A stretch of DNA of 64,000 nt from Sabellastarte sp. h YS-2021 (GCA_964017235.1 OZ024933.1:8621962-8685961); one strand, 5' to 3'; shown: positions 11,586 to 19,865, counted from the first letter of the stretch. Program-made: numbers and translations. Notes: generated by a model not told the origin, from the sequence alone.

Positions 11586-11794
11586 GTTTATTCTTGTTTG
11601 AACATAATGTTATCTTTTGTCCATCATTTCTTTTTTTCGTTATTGCATTATTCTTTAAAAATTGTTATTTGATTTGTTATTTAATTTGTGATTTGATTTA
11701 TTTGATTTGTTATATAATTTGAGATTTTATATCAATAAAATGAACTGCGATATGTTTTGGTCTTTATTAGTCTTAACCAAACTTTATTTGCGAG
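11586..11794. other. AT-rich spacer after polB
   Basis: No gene is seen. TTGTTATTTGATTTG-type runs recur. The minisatellite begins at its 3' edge. Confidence 0.5.
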
Positions 11795-12440
11795 CACTTA
11801 GCAGCCATCCGGAGCCATTTAAGAGCTATCCAGAGCCATTTAGGAGCTATCCGGAGCCATTTAGGAGCTATCCGGAGCCATTTAAGAGCTATCCGGAGCC
11901 ATTTAGGTGCTATCTGGAGCTAATTAGGAGCTATCCGGAGCCAATTAGGAGCTATCCGGAGCCATTTACGAGCCATTTTAGAGCTATCCAGAGCCATCCG
12001 GAGCCATTTAGGTGCTATTCGGAGCCATTTAAGAGCTATCCGGAGCCATCCGGAGCCATTTAGGTGCCATCCGGATCCCCTCTGGAGCCATCCGGAGCCA
12101 ATTAGGAGCTATCTGAAGCCAATTACGAGCCATCCGGAGCCCCTCCGGGGCCATTTAGGAGCCATTTAAGAGCTATCCGAAGTCATTTAAGAGATATCCG
12201 GAGCCCCTCCGGAGCTATCCGGAGCCATTTAGAAGCTATCCGGAGCCAATTAGGAGCTATGCGGAGCCAATTAGGAGCTATCCCTAGCCATCCGGAGCTC
12301 CTCCGGAGCCATTTAGGAGCCATTTAAGAGCTATACGGAGCTATCCGGAGTCATTTAAGAGCTATCTGGAGCCATTTAGTAGCTCTCCGGAGCCATTTAG
12401 GAGCCCCTCCGGAGCCATTTAGGAGCCATCCGGAGCCACC
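11795..12440. repeat. GAGCCATTTAGGAGCTATCCG minisatellite
   Basis: About 640 bases are built from 9-15 base modules such as GGAGCCATTTAG, GAGCTATCCG and CCCCTCC, joined in irregular order. Nearly every unit contains CCGGAGC or GAGCCATTT. The frame at 11707-12063 (repeating SYPEPF) is a by-product of a repeat unit that is a multiple of three. It separates the polymerase from the capsid-module genes. Confidence 0.9.
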
Positions 12441-12525
12441 TTAACCTAAAACCCTAAGATCTAAGTACCCTAAACCCCTAAATCTAAAGCCACTAAGCCC
12501 TTAAACCCTAAGAATTTTATAAAAG
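12441..12525. repeat. Degenerate CCCTAA-like tract
   Basis: Directly after the minisatellite come repeated CCCTAA/CCTAAA words (for example AACCTAAAACCCTAAG and TACCCTAAACCCCTAAA). This resembles degraded telomere-type repeat or simple drift of a C-rich repeat. Confidence 0.5.
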
Positions 12526-12548
12526 CAAAAGACATTTTTATCCATAAA

Positions 12549-13313
12549 ATGACCATAATGAAAATGTGTAGTGAATGCGATAAAAGCTTTTCTAAAGGCT
12601 ATAATTACAAGAGACATATTCAGAGGTTTCACAATAATCATTTTGGAAAGGAAGCTGTACCCTTACCTTTCAAAGAGGCATCCACAGCCTGCGTATGCGG
12701 AGCAACCAAAAGTGGAAAAACTACATAGTTCTTTCGCTTACTTAGGAACAAGAATGTCATGTTTTCGGAACCAGTAAACAAAATATTGTATTGTTACGGT
12801 ATCTACCAAGATACTTTCGACAGCATGAAAAGGGAAGTGGAGGGTATAGAATTTCTAGAAGGCATACCGAGTCGGGCTGAAGTAGAAAATTTTGCGGATG
12901 GAATGCATAATCTCGTGATTTTGGACGACCTCTCAGAAGGCGTGGTTAAGAACCCGGATATGGAAAAGTTGTTCGTTCAGGGAGCACACCACTCCAATCT
13001 TAGCGTGTTTTTTGTTAGTCACAATTGTTTCAGGCAAGGCAAATGCACGAGAACTATAGCCTTAAACACTCATTACACGGTTTTGTTTAGAAATATAAGG
13101 GATGGGCAACAGATATCCGCATTAGGAAAACAAATGTTTCCGGGCAATAATAAAGCATTAGTGGAGGCGTACGAGGACGCTACTTCTCGTAAATACGGAT
13201 ATTTGGTGATCGATTCCACGGCTAATGGCGATGACGCATACAGGTTGAGAACCAATATATTTCCGGGTGAAGATCCTTTGGTCTACGTACCGATAAACTA
13301 TAAAAGGGACTGA
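12549..13313 (+). pseudogene. C2H2 zinc finger + packaging ATPase, in-frame stop
   Basis: One continuous frame of 255 codons is broken only by TAG at 12726-12728. The N-terminus has a C2H2 finger (C7, C10, H23, H28; CSECDKSF...HIQRFH). A Walker A motif GATKSGKTT (residues 51-59) is followed immediately by the stop. Beyond it come Walker B (LVILDDLSE, about 12915) and the sensor-like SHNCFRQGK with TRTIALN, typical of the FtsK/HerA-type genome-packaging ATPases of Polintons, adenovirus-like and giant viruses. The family pumps DNA into the capsid. The length and order fit an otherwise complete gene. The start was chosen at 12549 because it includes the finger; an ORF at 12571 in another frame is a shadow. 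Readthrough of TAG cannot be excluded but is not needed, since neighbouring genes are also broken. Confidence 0.88.
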
Positions 13314-13334
13314 GTAAAAGTTCGATGTCATATC

Positions 13335-13629
13335 ATGGATGCAAAGAGCAAGAGTCTGTTACTCTATTTATCGGAGGCGACTGATAAACAGCTATCGTCG
13401 TTTTTGAAGATAGCCGACAAAGGACAAATTTTAGTTCTGAAGGAAACGGTGTTTAACTTACTATTGGGAAATTTGCCGATTACTGAAGAAGATAAAAAAA
13501 GCTTTGAAAAAACACAAGAATTTTCTGAGGGAGTTTGCCCGTAAAGGTAGCAAAAGCGACATAAAAAGGAAGGCTAAAGTTATTAAACTTGTATTACGTG
13601 TAGCAGTCCCCGTATTAAAGAGACTATGA
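13335..13629 (+). pseudogene. Small conserved-looking basic protein, frameshifted
   Basis: ATG 13335 opens MDAKSKSLLLYLSEATDKQ. After a run of seven A at about 13493-13499 the useful frame shifts. The shifted frame carries a basic stretch (KKHKNFLREFARKG, KRKAKVIKLVL) and ends at TGA 13627-13629. The ATG of the next gene (13626) overlaps that stop as ATGA, which supports the shifted frame as the original end. The leucine-rich helical start followed by a Lys-rich half resembles small proteins that accompany Polinton capsid genes in marine invertebrates; this is recollection of the pattern only. The function is unknown; a virion-associated or DNA-binding role is possible. Confidence 0.55.
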
Positions 13630-14012
13630 AAAGTGTACGTAAAATGATGTTAGTGCCTTACGAGGAAGGGCTAGACAAACCTAAAAATAAAGGTTTGGAG
13701 AAAGAATTGATCGTATCGGCTATGCCAAAATCTTTAAAGCGTAAAGCGGATTCATTACTCAGTTGCATACAGGGTAGTATTGAGAGGAAAAATAACGGTG
13801 AAGTGGTTTACAACGATAAATGCCTGGAGGATAGTCACATTACAGACCTAGTACGTTATAGTCTACAAGAATACGGCGAATCTCCCCCTCCCCATTATGG
13901 GACCTTTCTAGAAATACTAAGCGAGGTCAACGTTCCTAAAAGCTTAGTTACCCGTAGAAAAAACCCATTTCCAAGACGAGATAAAAAGACAGTCAGTACT
14001 TGGCAAAAGTGA
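13626..14012 (+). CDS. Conserved-looking Polinton-associated protein, 128 aa
   Basis: The frame is intact, starts four bases before the stop of the previous gene and is followed by the integrase region. Residues include MMLVPYEEG near the start, a Lys-rich centre (AMPKSLKRKADSLL) and HITDLVRYSLQEY. The protein ends in a basic tail (TRRKNPFPRRDKK). There is no signal peptide or membrane segment. I recognise the general pattern from invertebrate sequences near such elements but cannot name a domain. The tight packing with ATPase and capsid genes suggests a virion or assembly role. Confidence 0.65.
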   Translation: MKSVRKMMLVPYEEGLDKPKNKGLEKELIVSAMPKSLKRKADSLLSCIQGSIERKNNGEVVYNDKCLEDSHITDLVRYSLQEYGESPPPHYGTFLEILSEVNVPKSLVTRRKNPFPRRDKKTVSTWQK

Positions 14013-14046
14013 TAAGAGTGGGTCAAGGATTAAAAGTTTTACCAAA

Positions 14047-14232
14047 ATGAAGATCGGTTACATCTGTCGAATAGCTGTGTGTTTGGTGGTGGTAATAGCT
14101 GCCTTGCTCGATCCCACTGGAAAGGGATTTTGGTTCGGTATATTACGACATTGTTTACAGCTGTTAAACAGGGATGACCCCATGGAAACAGTTTCTGGAG
14201 AAGAATTACTTCGATCCGGGGAATCCAGCTAG
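14047..14232 (+). CDS. Possible small membrane protein, 61 aa
   Basis: MKIGYICRIAVCLVVVIAALL gives a strong hydrophobic N-terminus (residues 5-21). The reading frame then overlaps the start of the integrase fragment by about 60 bases in another frame. It could be a real short membrane protein, or the leader of the integrase region could be shifted. Only the hydrophobic segment supports it. Confidence 0.3.
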   Translation: MKIGYICRIAVCLVVVIAALLDPTGKGFWFGILRHCLQLLNRDDPMETVSGEELLRSGESS

Positions 14233-15028
14233 TTTTGCGGGACCGCATAAGTTATATCGCTACTTGAAAGAAGAGGGTAATTTCGATGTGACGAAGAACC
14301 AGGTGGCAACTTGGCTAAAAAATAAAGACGCATACAGTTTACATCGCCAGTCGCGTAAACCAAAAAGACGTAGCAGAGTAGTGGTAGAAGGAATAGACAG
14401 TCAAGAACAAAACGGGTAAAGAGGTCAAAGCCGCTTTAGAAGATAATTTTCGAAAGGGGCGCAAACCTAAAAAGTGCCGTTTCGGCCAAGGAAAAGAATT
14501 TTCTAATAAGCAAGTACAAGGGCTTTTGAAAGATGAAAAAATAGAATTTAATCTTATAACTATAGCTATCATAGAACCATAGGTATGCCCCCTGCGAGGG
14601 TGGGTCAGAGTAACGAAAGATCGGTCTGGTGGTATTCCTATTGGCCTGAAAAGGACGAAAATTTCCGGCTGAAACCTTATAAGTTTAAAGTAGGCAATAA
14701 CGTAAGAGTTACTCACACTAAAACCCTTTTCGACAGGGAATACGATTTCAAGTGGACCGGTGAGATATTCAAAATAAGGGCGCGTTATAAGAGGGATGGA
14801 ATCAATGTGTATCGTTTAAAAGAGTTTTTGGACGAAGATATAAAAGGAAGCTTCTACGAAGCCGAATTGCAGAAAGTGGAGCAAAGCGACGAAAATAGAA
14901 AGTGGAAAATTAGCAAAGTGCTAAAAACGCGTAAAACTAAAGGTCGCAAAGAACATTTGGTAAGGTGGTTGCATTGGCCCAAAAAATTTGATTCTTGGGT
15001 GACCGATAAAGATTTGAAAAGTTTATAA
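14174..15028 (+). pseudogene. Retroviral-type integrase with chromodomain, shattered
   Basis: Three collinear pieces are visible. Piece 1 (14174-14419) is the N-terminal region, with KQFLEKNYFDPGNPASF, LYRYLKEEG and DAYSLHRQ. Piece 2 (about 14405-14560, another frame) is part of the RVE catalytic core, with TGKEVKAALED, GRKPKKCRF and GQGKEFSNKQVQ. Piece 3 (14560s-15028) starts with SYHRTIG and continues as the C-terminal DNA-binding region, with YKFKVGNNVRV. It ends in a chromodomain (residues like ISKVLKTRKTKG, HLVRWLHWPKKFDSWV). The first part of the DDE core is absent, and the usual Asp before GKEF reads Gly. This family inserts Polintons into host DNA. This copy has lost catalytic residues as well as the frame, so it cannot be active. 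Confidence 0.88.
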
Positions 15029-15031
15029 GAG

Positions 15032-15439
15032 ATGTTTCTCTACATAGGCTGGCAGGATTCCTTAGAGGTTCACCCTTTCAACAGACCTAACGATTTTATC
15101 GTGGATTTGCCAAAAAGTTTGCTTTTACAAGGAAAGCGGGAGGTAGCCTTGACGGATATTAAAGTAAGGGCTCCAAAGAAATCTACTTTTTATGTATTAG
15201 CGGACTTTTGCGAAGAGAGTTTTTTAAAGGGAAGTCAGTACCCTGTGTTACGGAGAGTGGATGGGAAAGAGGCTCAATATACGCTACCATATTTCATAGA
15301 AACAAATAAATCAGAGGTGCGGAGTATAAGATTGAGTATTCTCGATCAAAACTTAAAACCTTACCAACTGAGCGATATTGAGTGTACCTTGTATCTAAGG
15401 AAAAAATATGTGGATACCCAAAGGTTACCATCCGTTTAA
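15032..15439 (+). CDS. Minor capsid (penton-like) protein, 135 aa
   Basis: The frame is intact and starts three bases after the integrase stop. Its early segment NRPNDFIVDLPKSLLLQGKR followed by VALTDIKV matches the start of the single-jelly-roll penton/minor-capsid proteins of Polintons (a D/N-F-x-V-x-L-P strand, then E/K-V-x-L-x-D/E-I). Such proteins form the vertices of the icosahedral shell. The next gene overlaps its last ten codons. The length is on the short side for the family, so the final strands could be missing. Confidence 0.72.
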   Translation: MFLYIGWQDSLEVHPFNRPNDFIVDLPKSLLLQGKREVALTDIKVRAPKKSTFYVLADFCEESFLKGSQYPVLRRVDGKEAQYTLPYFIETNKSEVRSIRLSILDQNLKPYQLSDIECTLYLRKKYVDTQRLPSV

Positions 15440-15776
15440 ATTAATCAGCCCGGTGCAACAGCAAACTGAAATGGCTGAAATGTTGGTCAAAAGGAAGAGA
15501 GGAACGGGAAAACCTGTTTAGAAAAAGAAGACGGGAATGAGAAAACCGGCACAGAAAAAGAAAGCTGGAACGAGAAATCCAGCACAGAAAAGGAAAGCTG
15601 GAACGAGAAAACCGGCGCAGAAAAAGAAAGCTGGAACGAGAAAACCGACTCAGAAAAAAAAGAAGACTGGTAATAATAGCGTAAATAAAAAACCAAAGAG
15701 GAAGAATACAACAGTCAAGAGGGTTAAAAAGTCTATAAGAGGTCGAAGGACGGTGCGAAAAGATATATTTTCGTGA
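15408..15776 (+). pseudogene. Basic core-like protein with 11-residue repeats
   Basis: ATG 15408 lies inside the end of the minor-capsid gene. The frame is open to 15776 apart from TAG at 15519-15521 (codon 38). The body is a near-perfect tandem repeat of an 11-residue unit (KKKAGTRKPAQ) in four copies, followed by a Lys/Arg tail (KRVKKSIRGRRTVRK). The composition and the place between the penton and hexon genes resemble adenovirus core proteins that condense DNA in the virion. The stop overlaps the capsid start as TGATG. A shorter frame after the stop (15537-15776) retains the repeats and could still be made from a downstream start. Confidence 0.72.
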
Positions 15777-16998
15777 TGGAGGTATACAAATCTAATTTGC
15801 ATTTGTTCGGAGAGACCCATACGGATTCTTTCATTGAAAAAACGGAATGGATTCCCTATGCCCCTCAGGGCGTGATCGGAAGAAATGCTCCCTTAGAATT
15901 TGATTTAAATAGAAGTAGATTGAGAGTGGGCCTACGCATCATAACGGGTGAGGATAAACCTGTGACCGAAGCGGACAAAGTATGTTTAGCAAACCTTGGA
16001 TTGCAAAGTTTGTTGAGACAAGTAGACATCGAGTTAAACCAGAGGCTGATTACCGCAAGCGTGGGCTCTTATTATCCTTACAAGGCGTATTTAGATGCCC
16101 TTTTAAACAGTAACATCGGAGATACCAAGGGAATTTTAAATAACGAACTATTCCATAAAGACTCTTATGACGCAATGGATAGCGACTCGACCAGTAATAT
16201 TGGGTTCAACCGAAGGTACAAACGGACAAGTAAAGGTAATACTGTCTTTTTAGAAGGCCCTATTAGAATGGATATTCGTCAACAAAAGAAATTTATCATC
16301 AATGGTATTAGAATTTGTATGAAACTTTACCAGTATGAAGATCCTTTTCGACTCATGGCTGAGACTACCGACGACTACAAAGTTGAAATACAATACGCCT
16401 CTTTGAGAGTCTGTCAGGTGAAACTAAGCCCTGCTATGGTGGTAGCGCATGAAAAAAGAATACCAAAGCAATGCGCCGTGTACCCGTTTTGGAAGTCCGA
16501 TTTAAAAGCTTTCAATATAGAAAAGGGAAGTTACGGGTGGTCTGCTGAGGACGTGTATCATGGGAGCATACCCTCTGAGATAAAACTAGTGTTGTGCAGC
16601 GGAAGCGCATTCAATGGTAATTACTCTGAAAATCCCTTTAATTTTAAAAATTACCAATTAAATTTCGCAGAGGTTATGGTAGATGAAGTGTCCGTTCCAT
16701 CTCAAGCTATTACCCCTAACTATACCAATGGAGATTTTTCTGAAGCTTACTGGACCCTGATGTGCAAGGAACCTAGATATGGTCGGTGTATAGAATTAAA
16801 GAATATCCCAACGGTTACTGCATATACATATTTAGAATTTTGGGAAGAGTAGGCGGGGATGTGGTAAATCAGAAGAAATGCAGGCATACCAGAATCAATT
16901 TAAAATTTGCCAAGGCTTTAGAAGAAAATGCTACTGTCTTGCTGTACGTATCTTTTCCAGCTGAAATAAGAGTGGATGCTGCCAGAAATATCCTATAA
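15776..16998 (+). pseudogene. Major capsid protein (double jelly roll), C-terminus broken
   Basis: ATG 15776 overlaps the preceding TGA; the main frame runs 358 codons to TAG at 16850-16852. The N-terminus reads SFIEKTEWIPYAPQG, then PLEFDLNRSR. GPIRMDIRQQKKFI, YQYEDPFRLMAE and VYPFWKSDLKAFNIEKGSYG follow. This order matches Polinton hexon-like capsid proteins that form the shell. The usual last segment, here TRINLKFAKALEENATVLLYV and a basic end, is encoded downstream in another frame (about 16890-16998). It comes after the TAG and a TAA, so the C-terminal strand has been lost. The same lesions are present in the duplicated copy. Confidence 0.85.
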
Positions 16999-17045
16999 AG
17001 AAGTCTAAAAAAGGGAGGAACAGGTCTGAAAATGAGTCATTCAGG

Positions 17046-17513
17046 ATGTATACGAAGTATTTCTAGATTTTCTTTTGGATACGCGGGTTTTATTGCAAAC
17101 CTTGTGGTGAACCAGCGGTGTGTCGATGCTACGAGTCTCTGAGTTTAATATCCTGTAAAGAAATAGAAGAGTTTCCGAGATTTAATAGTTCGGATATATG
17201 GAATATTGATATACTGGATATTGTTAATAGCAGCTTATCCCAAATACCGGATTTAGATGACTGGCCTAATCTTGCTATGTTAAATTGGATTGGCAATAGG
17301 TATTCCAGTTGTAGAGAGCTGGAGGGATGGAGCAGCCATATCTACGTGAATAGCGATTGTCTAAGAGACTCTCTATCTACGATTGAAATAATGGAAGGTA
17401 ACGAAGTTTTCTTGTGGCCATTCTTTTTAACATTCATTCCGTTTTCGCTTCTGGGTTTAGTAGGAGGTTGTCGGATAATATACCAGTATATCAAAAAACC
17501 CTTGCTCATTTGA
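17046..17513 (+). pseudogene. LRR transmembrane protein of the element, copy 1
   Basis: ATG 17046 is followed by TAG at 17064, then a long frame to 17513. After the stop a hydrophobic stretch leads into cysteines CKPCGEPAVCRCYE and ISC, the pattern of an LRR N-terminal cap. An LRR-like segment (LDIVNSSLSQIPDLDDWPNL, then MLNWIGNR) and two further cysteines (SSC, SDC) follow. A C-terminal membrane span PFFLTFIPFSLLGLVGG and a short basic tail close the protein. It reads as a secreted-pathway single-pass membrane protein whose signal peptide is now interrupted. It lies between capsid and TBP genes on the same strand. The architecture is close to the cellular gene at 993-1921, suggesting capture from the host or descent from a common family. 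Function is unknown. Confidence 0.6.
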
Positions 17514-17560
17514 AGATATATACGGAAGAGAGTTTGGTTTAATGATCAGTTCGAGTCCAG

Positions 17561-17761
17561 ATGGCTAAGTTAACGCATCGAGTGCTTTACAGCGATTTGG
17601 GATGTCCATTAAATCTGCAGGATATGGCAGAAACGAAGATCGACATCAAGTACCATTCTTTGCCGTTTGAAAGATTATTGTGGAGACACAGGAAAATCGG
17701 ATGCACTTGCATGATTTATTCTACCGGAAAAATTAAACGGAAGGTACAAACGGACAAGTAA
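17561..17761 (+). pseudogene. Truncated TBP-like gene, duplication junction
   Basis: Identical to the first 58 codons of the complete TBP-like gene at 19089, then diverted at 17736 by the duplication junction into capsid-gene sequence read in another frame (ending KRKVQTDK). It keeps only most of the first TBP repeat and is expected to be non-functional. Confidence 0.9.
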
Positions 17762-18526
17762 AGGTAATACTGTCTTTTTAGAAGGCCCTATTAGAATGGA
17801 TATTCGTCAACAAAAGAAATTTATCATCAATGGTATTAGAATTTGTATGAAACTTTACCAGTATGAAGATCCTTTTCGACTCATGGCTGAGACTACCGAC
17901 GACTACAAAGTTGAAATACAATACGCCTCTTTGAGAGTCTGTCAGGTGAAACTAAGCCCTGCTATGGTGGTAGCGCATGAAAAAAGAATACCAAAGCAAT
18001 GCGCCGTGTACCCGTTTTGGAAGTCCGATTTAAAAGCTTTCAATATAGAAAAGGGAAGTTACGGGTGGTCTGCTGAGGACGTGTATCATGGGAGCATACC
18101 CTCTGAGATAAAACTAGTGTTGTGCAGCGGAAGCGCATTCAATGGTAATTACTCTGAAAATCCCTTTAATTTTAAAAATTACCAATTAAATTTCGCAGAG
18201 GTTATGGTAGATGAAGTGTCCGTTCCATCTCAAGCTATTACCCCTAACTATACCAATGGAGATTTTTCTGAAGCTTACTGGACCCTGATGTGCAAGGAAC
18301 CTAGATATGGTCGGTGTATAGAATTAAAGAATATCCCAACGGTTACTGCATATACATATTTAGAATTTTGGGAAGAGTAGGCGGGGATGTGGTAAATCAG
18401 AAGAAATGCAGGCATACCAGAATCAATTTAAAATTTGCCAAGGCTTTAGAAGAAAATGCTACTGTCTTGCTGTACGTATCTTTTCCAGCTGAAATAAGAG
18501 TGGATGCTGCCAGAAATATCCTATAA
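17740..18526 (+). pseudogene. Headless second copy of the major capsid gene
   Basis: This is the duplicate of 16212-16998, beginning inside the capsid coding region. It retains the TAG after LEFWEE and the frameshifted C-terminal segment. The open part (17796-18380) could encode only the second jelly-roll half. Confidence 0.92.
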
Positions 18527-18573
18527 AGAAGTCTAAAAAAGGGAGGAACAGGTCTGAAAATGAGTCATTCAGG

Positions 18574-19041
18574 ATGTATACGAAGTATTTCTAGATTTTC
18601 TTTTGGATACCCGGGTTTTATTGCAAACCTTGTGGTGAACCAGCGGTGTGTCGATGCTACGAGTCTCTGAGTTTAATATCCTGTAAAGAAATAGAAGAGT
18701 TTCCGAGATTTAATAGTTCGGATATATGGAATATTGATATACTGGATATTGTTAATAGCAGCTTATCCCAAATACCGGATTTAGATGACTGGCCTAATCT
18801 TGCTATGTTAAATTGGATTGGCAATAGGTATTCCAGTTGTAGAGAGCTGGAGGGATGGAGCAGCCATATCTACGTGAATAGCGATTGTCCAAGAGACTCT
18901 CTATCTACGATTGAAATAATGGAAGGTAACGAAGTTTTCTTGTGGCCATTCTTTTTAACATTCATTCCGTTTTCGCTTCTGGGTTTAGTAGGAGGTTGTC
19001 GGATAATATACCAGTATATCAAAAAACCCTTGCTCATTTGA
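18574..19041 (+). pseudogene. LRR transmembrane protein of the element, copy 2
   Basis: Same as copy 1 including the early TAG (18592). It has two differences: Arg to Pro near the N-terminal hydrophobic stretch and Leu to Pro before RDSLSTIEI. Domains are as in the first copy. Confidence 0.6.
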
Positions 19042-19088
19042 AGATATATACGGAAGAGAGTTTGGTTTAATGATCAGTTCGAGTCCAG

Positions 19089-19568
19089 ATGGCTAAGTTA
19101 ACGCATCGAGTGCTTTACAGCGATTTGGGATGTCCATTAAATCTGCAGGATATGGCAGAAACGAAGATCGACATCAAGTACCATTCTTTGCCGTTTGAAA
19201 GATTATTGTGGAGACACAGGAAAATCGGATGCACTTGCATGATTTATTCTACCGGAAAAATTATTTGTCACGGAGGGAAAGAACAAATGAGACAATACGC
19301 AAGGCTAGTGGAAAGAATGGGATATCCGGTAAGGATGAAGAAAATCAAAACGCTTACTATGAGTGCGTTATATACTTTACGAGGAAAAGTAGACTATTGC
19401 AAAATAGTACAATGGATGCAAGGTTCTTATGAACCGGAAATCTTTCATGCTGTGGGCTTACATTATACCATTTATAAAAGCGGTAAAACGATTGTGACTG
19501 GAATAAAATCCGAAAAAGATTTGGATAACAAAGTTAATGCTGTTTTACTAGAGTTAGAAGTGTTATAA
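19089..19568 (+). CDS. Divergent TATA-binding protein (TBP) homologue, 159 aa
   Basis: The protein shows both halves of the TBP saddle. The first repeat (about residues 8-80) has DLGCPLNLQDMA, the spacing YHSLPFERLLWRHR, then MIYSTGKIICHGGK and MRQYARLVERMGYP. This aligns position by position with the first repeat of eukaryotic TBP (NLGC, RF-x-x-V-I-M-R-I-R, IFSSGKMVCTGAK, KYARVVQKLGFP). The second repeat (about 88-158) has YEPEIFHAVGLHY, IYKSGKTIVTGIK and a final helix. DNA-intercalating Phe positions read Phe36, Tyr53, Phe119 and Tyr129. The second repeat is several residues shorter between Phe119 and SGK, so one strand or loop is reduced. The length equals the conserved TBP core with no N-terminal tail. 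The frame is intact. It follows the LRR gene and precedes an A-rich spacer. It probably directs RNA polymerase II to element promoters; alternatively it could compete with host TBP. Confidence 0.87.
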   Translation: MAKLTHRVLYSDLGCPLNLQDMAETKIDIKYHSLPFERLLWRHRKIGCTCMIYSTGKIICHGGKEQMRQYARLVERMGYPVRMKKIKTLTMSALYTLRGKVDYCKIVQWMQGSYEPEIFHAVGLHYTIYKSGKTIVTGIKSEKDLDNKVNAVLLELEVL

Positions 19569-19657
19569 AAGTACAGACAAAATACAAAAAAAATAAATAA
19601 AAAAATACAAAAAATAAATAAAAAATACAAAAAAAATAAAAACAAAATAAAAAAAAG
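19569..19657. repeat. A-rich low-complexity spacer
   Basis: The stretch consists of (AAAAATAAATAAAAAATACAA)-like repeats without a gene; a minus-strand frame here is composition only. Confidence 0.7.
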
Positions 19658-19864
19658 ATGGAGCATGTCAGATATCACCCTAGTATCGCAAAGTATACGT
19701 ATACAATAGAATATTTGGAAAAATTACCCAGCAAGAAGAAATATGCGGATGCCAAAGAGTGTGCAATGGCTGGATTACAGTACGGTCAAGCCAGATTCGG
19801 TAACAACCTAATAAATGTGAGAGTGCTAAAAGATGGTCAAGTGATAGAATCCTGGCAACAATGA
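19658..19864 (+). CDS. Small unknown protein, 68 aa
   Basis: The intact frame begins MEHVRYHPSIAKYTYTIEY and contains AKECAMAGLQYGQARFG and VRVLKDGQVIESWQ. It is mixed charged, with a probable beta-alpha-beta pattern and no membrane segment. It is the last plus-strand gene before the convergent minus genes and is followed by three hairpins. No family is recognised. Confidence 0.5.
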   Translation: MEHVRYHPSIAKYTYTIEYLEKLPSKKKYADAKECAMAGLQYGQARFGNNLINVRVLKDGQVIESWQQ

Positions 19865-19865
19865 G

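Larger units (their letters stand above)
16212..19263 (+). repeat. Recent tandem duplication, 1524-bp units
   Basis: Unit 1 is 16212-17735 and unit 2 is 17740-19263, with four extra bases (AACG) between them. I found two substitutions: G/C at about 17084 versus 18612, and T/C at about 17361 versus 18889. Each unit holds the 3' half of the capsid gene, the whole LRR gene and the first third of the TBP gene. The junction leaves unit 1 with a truncated TBP frame and unit 2 with a headless capsid gene. It is a very young event or an assembly artefact. Confidence 0.95.

Noticed and set aside
11707-12063. 118-aa frame with SYPEPF repeats as a structural protein.
   Set aside because: It is a direct by-product of the minisatellite, with no conserved start or flanking gene signals.
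15487-15711. Minus-strand Ser/Phe repeat protein.
   Set aside because: Antisense shadow of the lysine-rich core gene.
12726-17066. TAG is the interrupting codon in the ATPase, core, capsid and LRR genes, suggesting TAG recoding.
   Set aside because: The polymerase has TAA and several frameshifts, and the integrase has deletions. Ordinary decay explains the stops, and four cases are too few to claim recoding.
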